DNA of 64,000 bases from Cylicocyclus nassatus (lineage: Eukaryota > Nematoda > Chromadorea > Rhabditida > Strongylidae). Below, in pieces: positions 62,969 through 64,000 of this stretch. The DNA lies in contig CATQJL010000305.1 of assembly GCA_958299035.1 (NCBI GenBank), forward strand, positions 36,531,733 to 36,595,732, written 5' to 3'. Under the pieces are notes generated by a model. That model ran no database searches, was not told where the DNA came from, and saw nothing but the letters and a program-made list of their open reading frames with translations. The stretch's first letter is position 1; each line of letters starts with the position of its first letter. Made by a program: the position numbers and the translations under genes.

Positions 62969-63978
62969 TTAGGTTGGTCCAAAAGTTTTGTCAGTTTTTT
63001 CAATCCATCGGCAAACATGCTAGAATGAAGATAAGAACCTTCAGAATGTATCCAATGCAGAATTTCTTCCTCTTTCCAGCTGTTAAACTACCATTGCGTT
63101 TCCTTGCGAGATTGACGAGATATTTGCTGGAAATTACAACTACTCGTTTGTACTATGTCCAACTTTCGCTAATTTTCAAAATTTTTGTATGTGACATTCG
63201 GGAGAGCCCTAATAACCAGCGAATAGGACAGACCTTTCACCAACTTATGCAATTTTTTTCTTTTCTTCAGCTGCTTTTTCATATTTTTGCTAAGTAATTT
63301 TCTAAAAGCCTTGTGTTGTGAAAAAATCGCTTAACCTGTTATTGTACCAAACACTGCAAGATCTACAGAATACTGGGTTAACACTCGTTTATTACTATGC
63401 TACCTATTACAAAGTAAATGAGCGTTTTTCGCTTCAATTACGAAGATCTTGAAACATAGGTTACGTCAGTGCGCACTCCTGAAATTGAGAAATACTGCGA
63501 TTTTCCCCACAAATTTCGCCTGTCTCGATAAAAAAGACATGTTAGAACGAGGAGGAACAGTTGCATCGAATGTTGACTGAAATGTTTGATTTTATATTCT
63601 ACGAGGTTGAAATAGGCTGAATGTGTTATTTGGTCACTTCAAAAAATAAATCGTAGAAATTCTGAAAGACACGCCCTAGGGTATAAAAAACTGCTTCTGT
63701 TGGCAAAAGGTTTGCCCTATCTGCTGGTTATTGGGGCTCTTCTGAAAGTCTCATACAAAAACTTTGAAAATTAGCGAAAGTTGGGTATGGTAAAAACGAG
63801 AGGTTGCAATTTCTATTAAATACCTCGTCATTCTCGCAAAGAAACACAATGAAAGTTTAGCGGCTGGAAAGAGGAAGGAATTCTGCATTGGATACATTCT
63901 GAAGCGTTTGCTTATCCTCATTCTAGCGTGTTTGCCGTTGAATTGAAAAAAACTGACAAAACTTTCGAACCAACCTAA
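62969..63978. mobile_element. Mariner-like element, about 1.0 kb, long inverted arms
   Basis: The left end TTAGGTTGGTCCAAAAGTTT and the right end (inverse TTAGGTTGGTTCGAAAGTTT) lie between TA dinucleotides (62967-62968 and 63979-63980). Arm similarity continues for more than 230 bp each side, with many substitutions. The terminal sequence is typical of mariner inverted repeats. There is no transposase ORF; the longest ORF crosses the left arm and is not recognisable. Confidence 0.85.
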
Positions 63979-64000
63979 TATTTGGAAAATCTAATGACCG

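Overview
Eukaryotic, intron-rich, AT-rich DNA with the look of a nematode. Introns have short GT...TTTCAG ends (one is only 50 bp), an ATG sits one base after a splice acceptor (typical of spliced-leader trans-splicing), and a ciliary gene carries an X-box promoter motif. A strongylid (hookworm-like, clade V) parasite is my best guess from the roomy introns and dense repeats, but that is inference. Two protein genes are well supported.

(1) About 31.5-50.1 kb, plus strand: ELKS/ERC/CAST (elks-1 type), the coiled-coil active-zone scaffold. I could place 19 downstream exons (40247-50120) whose phases all agree (2088 bp = 695 codons + stop), ending in the GIWA PDZ ligand, and three N-terminal exons further upstream. 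The link between the two blocks is unresolved.
(2) About 52.0-57.7 kb, minus strand: tectonic (tctn-1 type), a secreted/membrane protein of the ciliary transition zone, with a signal peptide and a perfect X-box 39 bp upstream of its ATG. The two genes are tail to tail.

A nearly intact, recently inserted Ty3/gypsy LTR retrotransposon (44349-49373, two 275-bp LTRs differing at one base) sits in sense orientation in the 6.3-kb intron before the last two ELKS exons, inside an AT microsatellite. Its gag has a -1 frame break; pol is open with all motifs.

The rest is mostly non-coding with many small DNA transposons: mariner-like elements with long inverted arms (28.0, 32.4, 63.0 kb), other long-arm elements (36.0, 52.4, 60.3 kb), a TTA-flanked Harbinger/Tourist-like MITE (37.5 kb), several MITE families present in two or more copies, and the GIY-YIG end of a Penelope-like retroelement (10.9-11.6 kb). 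Left of 31 kb I find no recognisable gene apart from a plausible two-exon fragment at 0.5-0.9 kb. I found no convincing undescribed system; the most worthwhile leads are the young sense insertion in ELKS, the possible internal ELKS start, and the X-box of tectonic.
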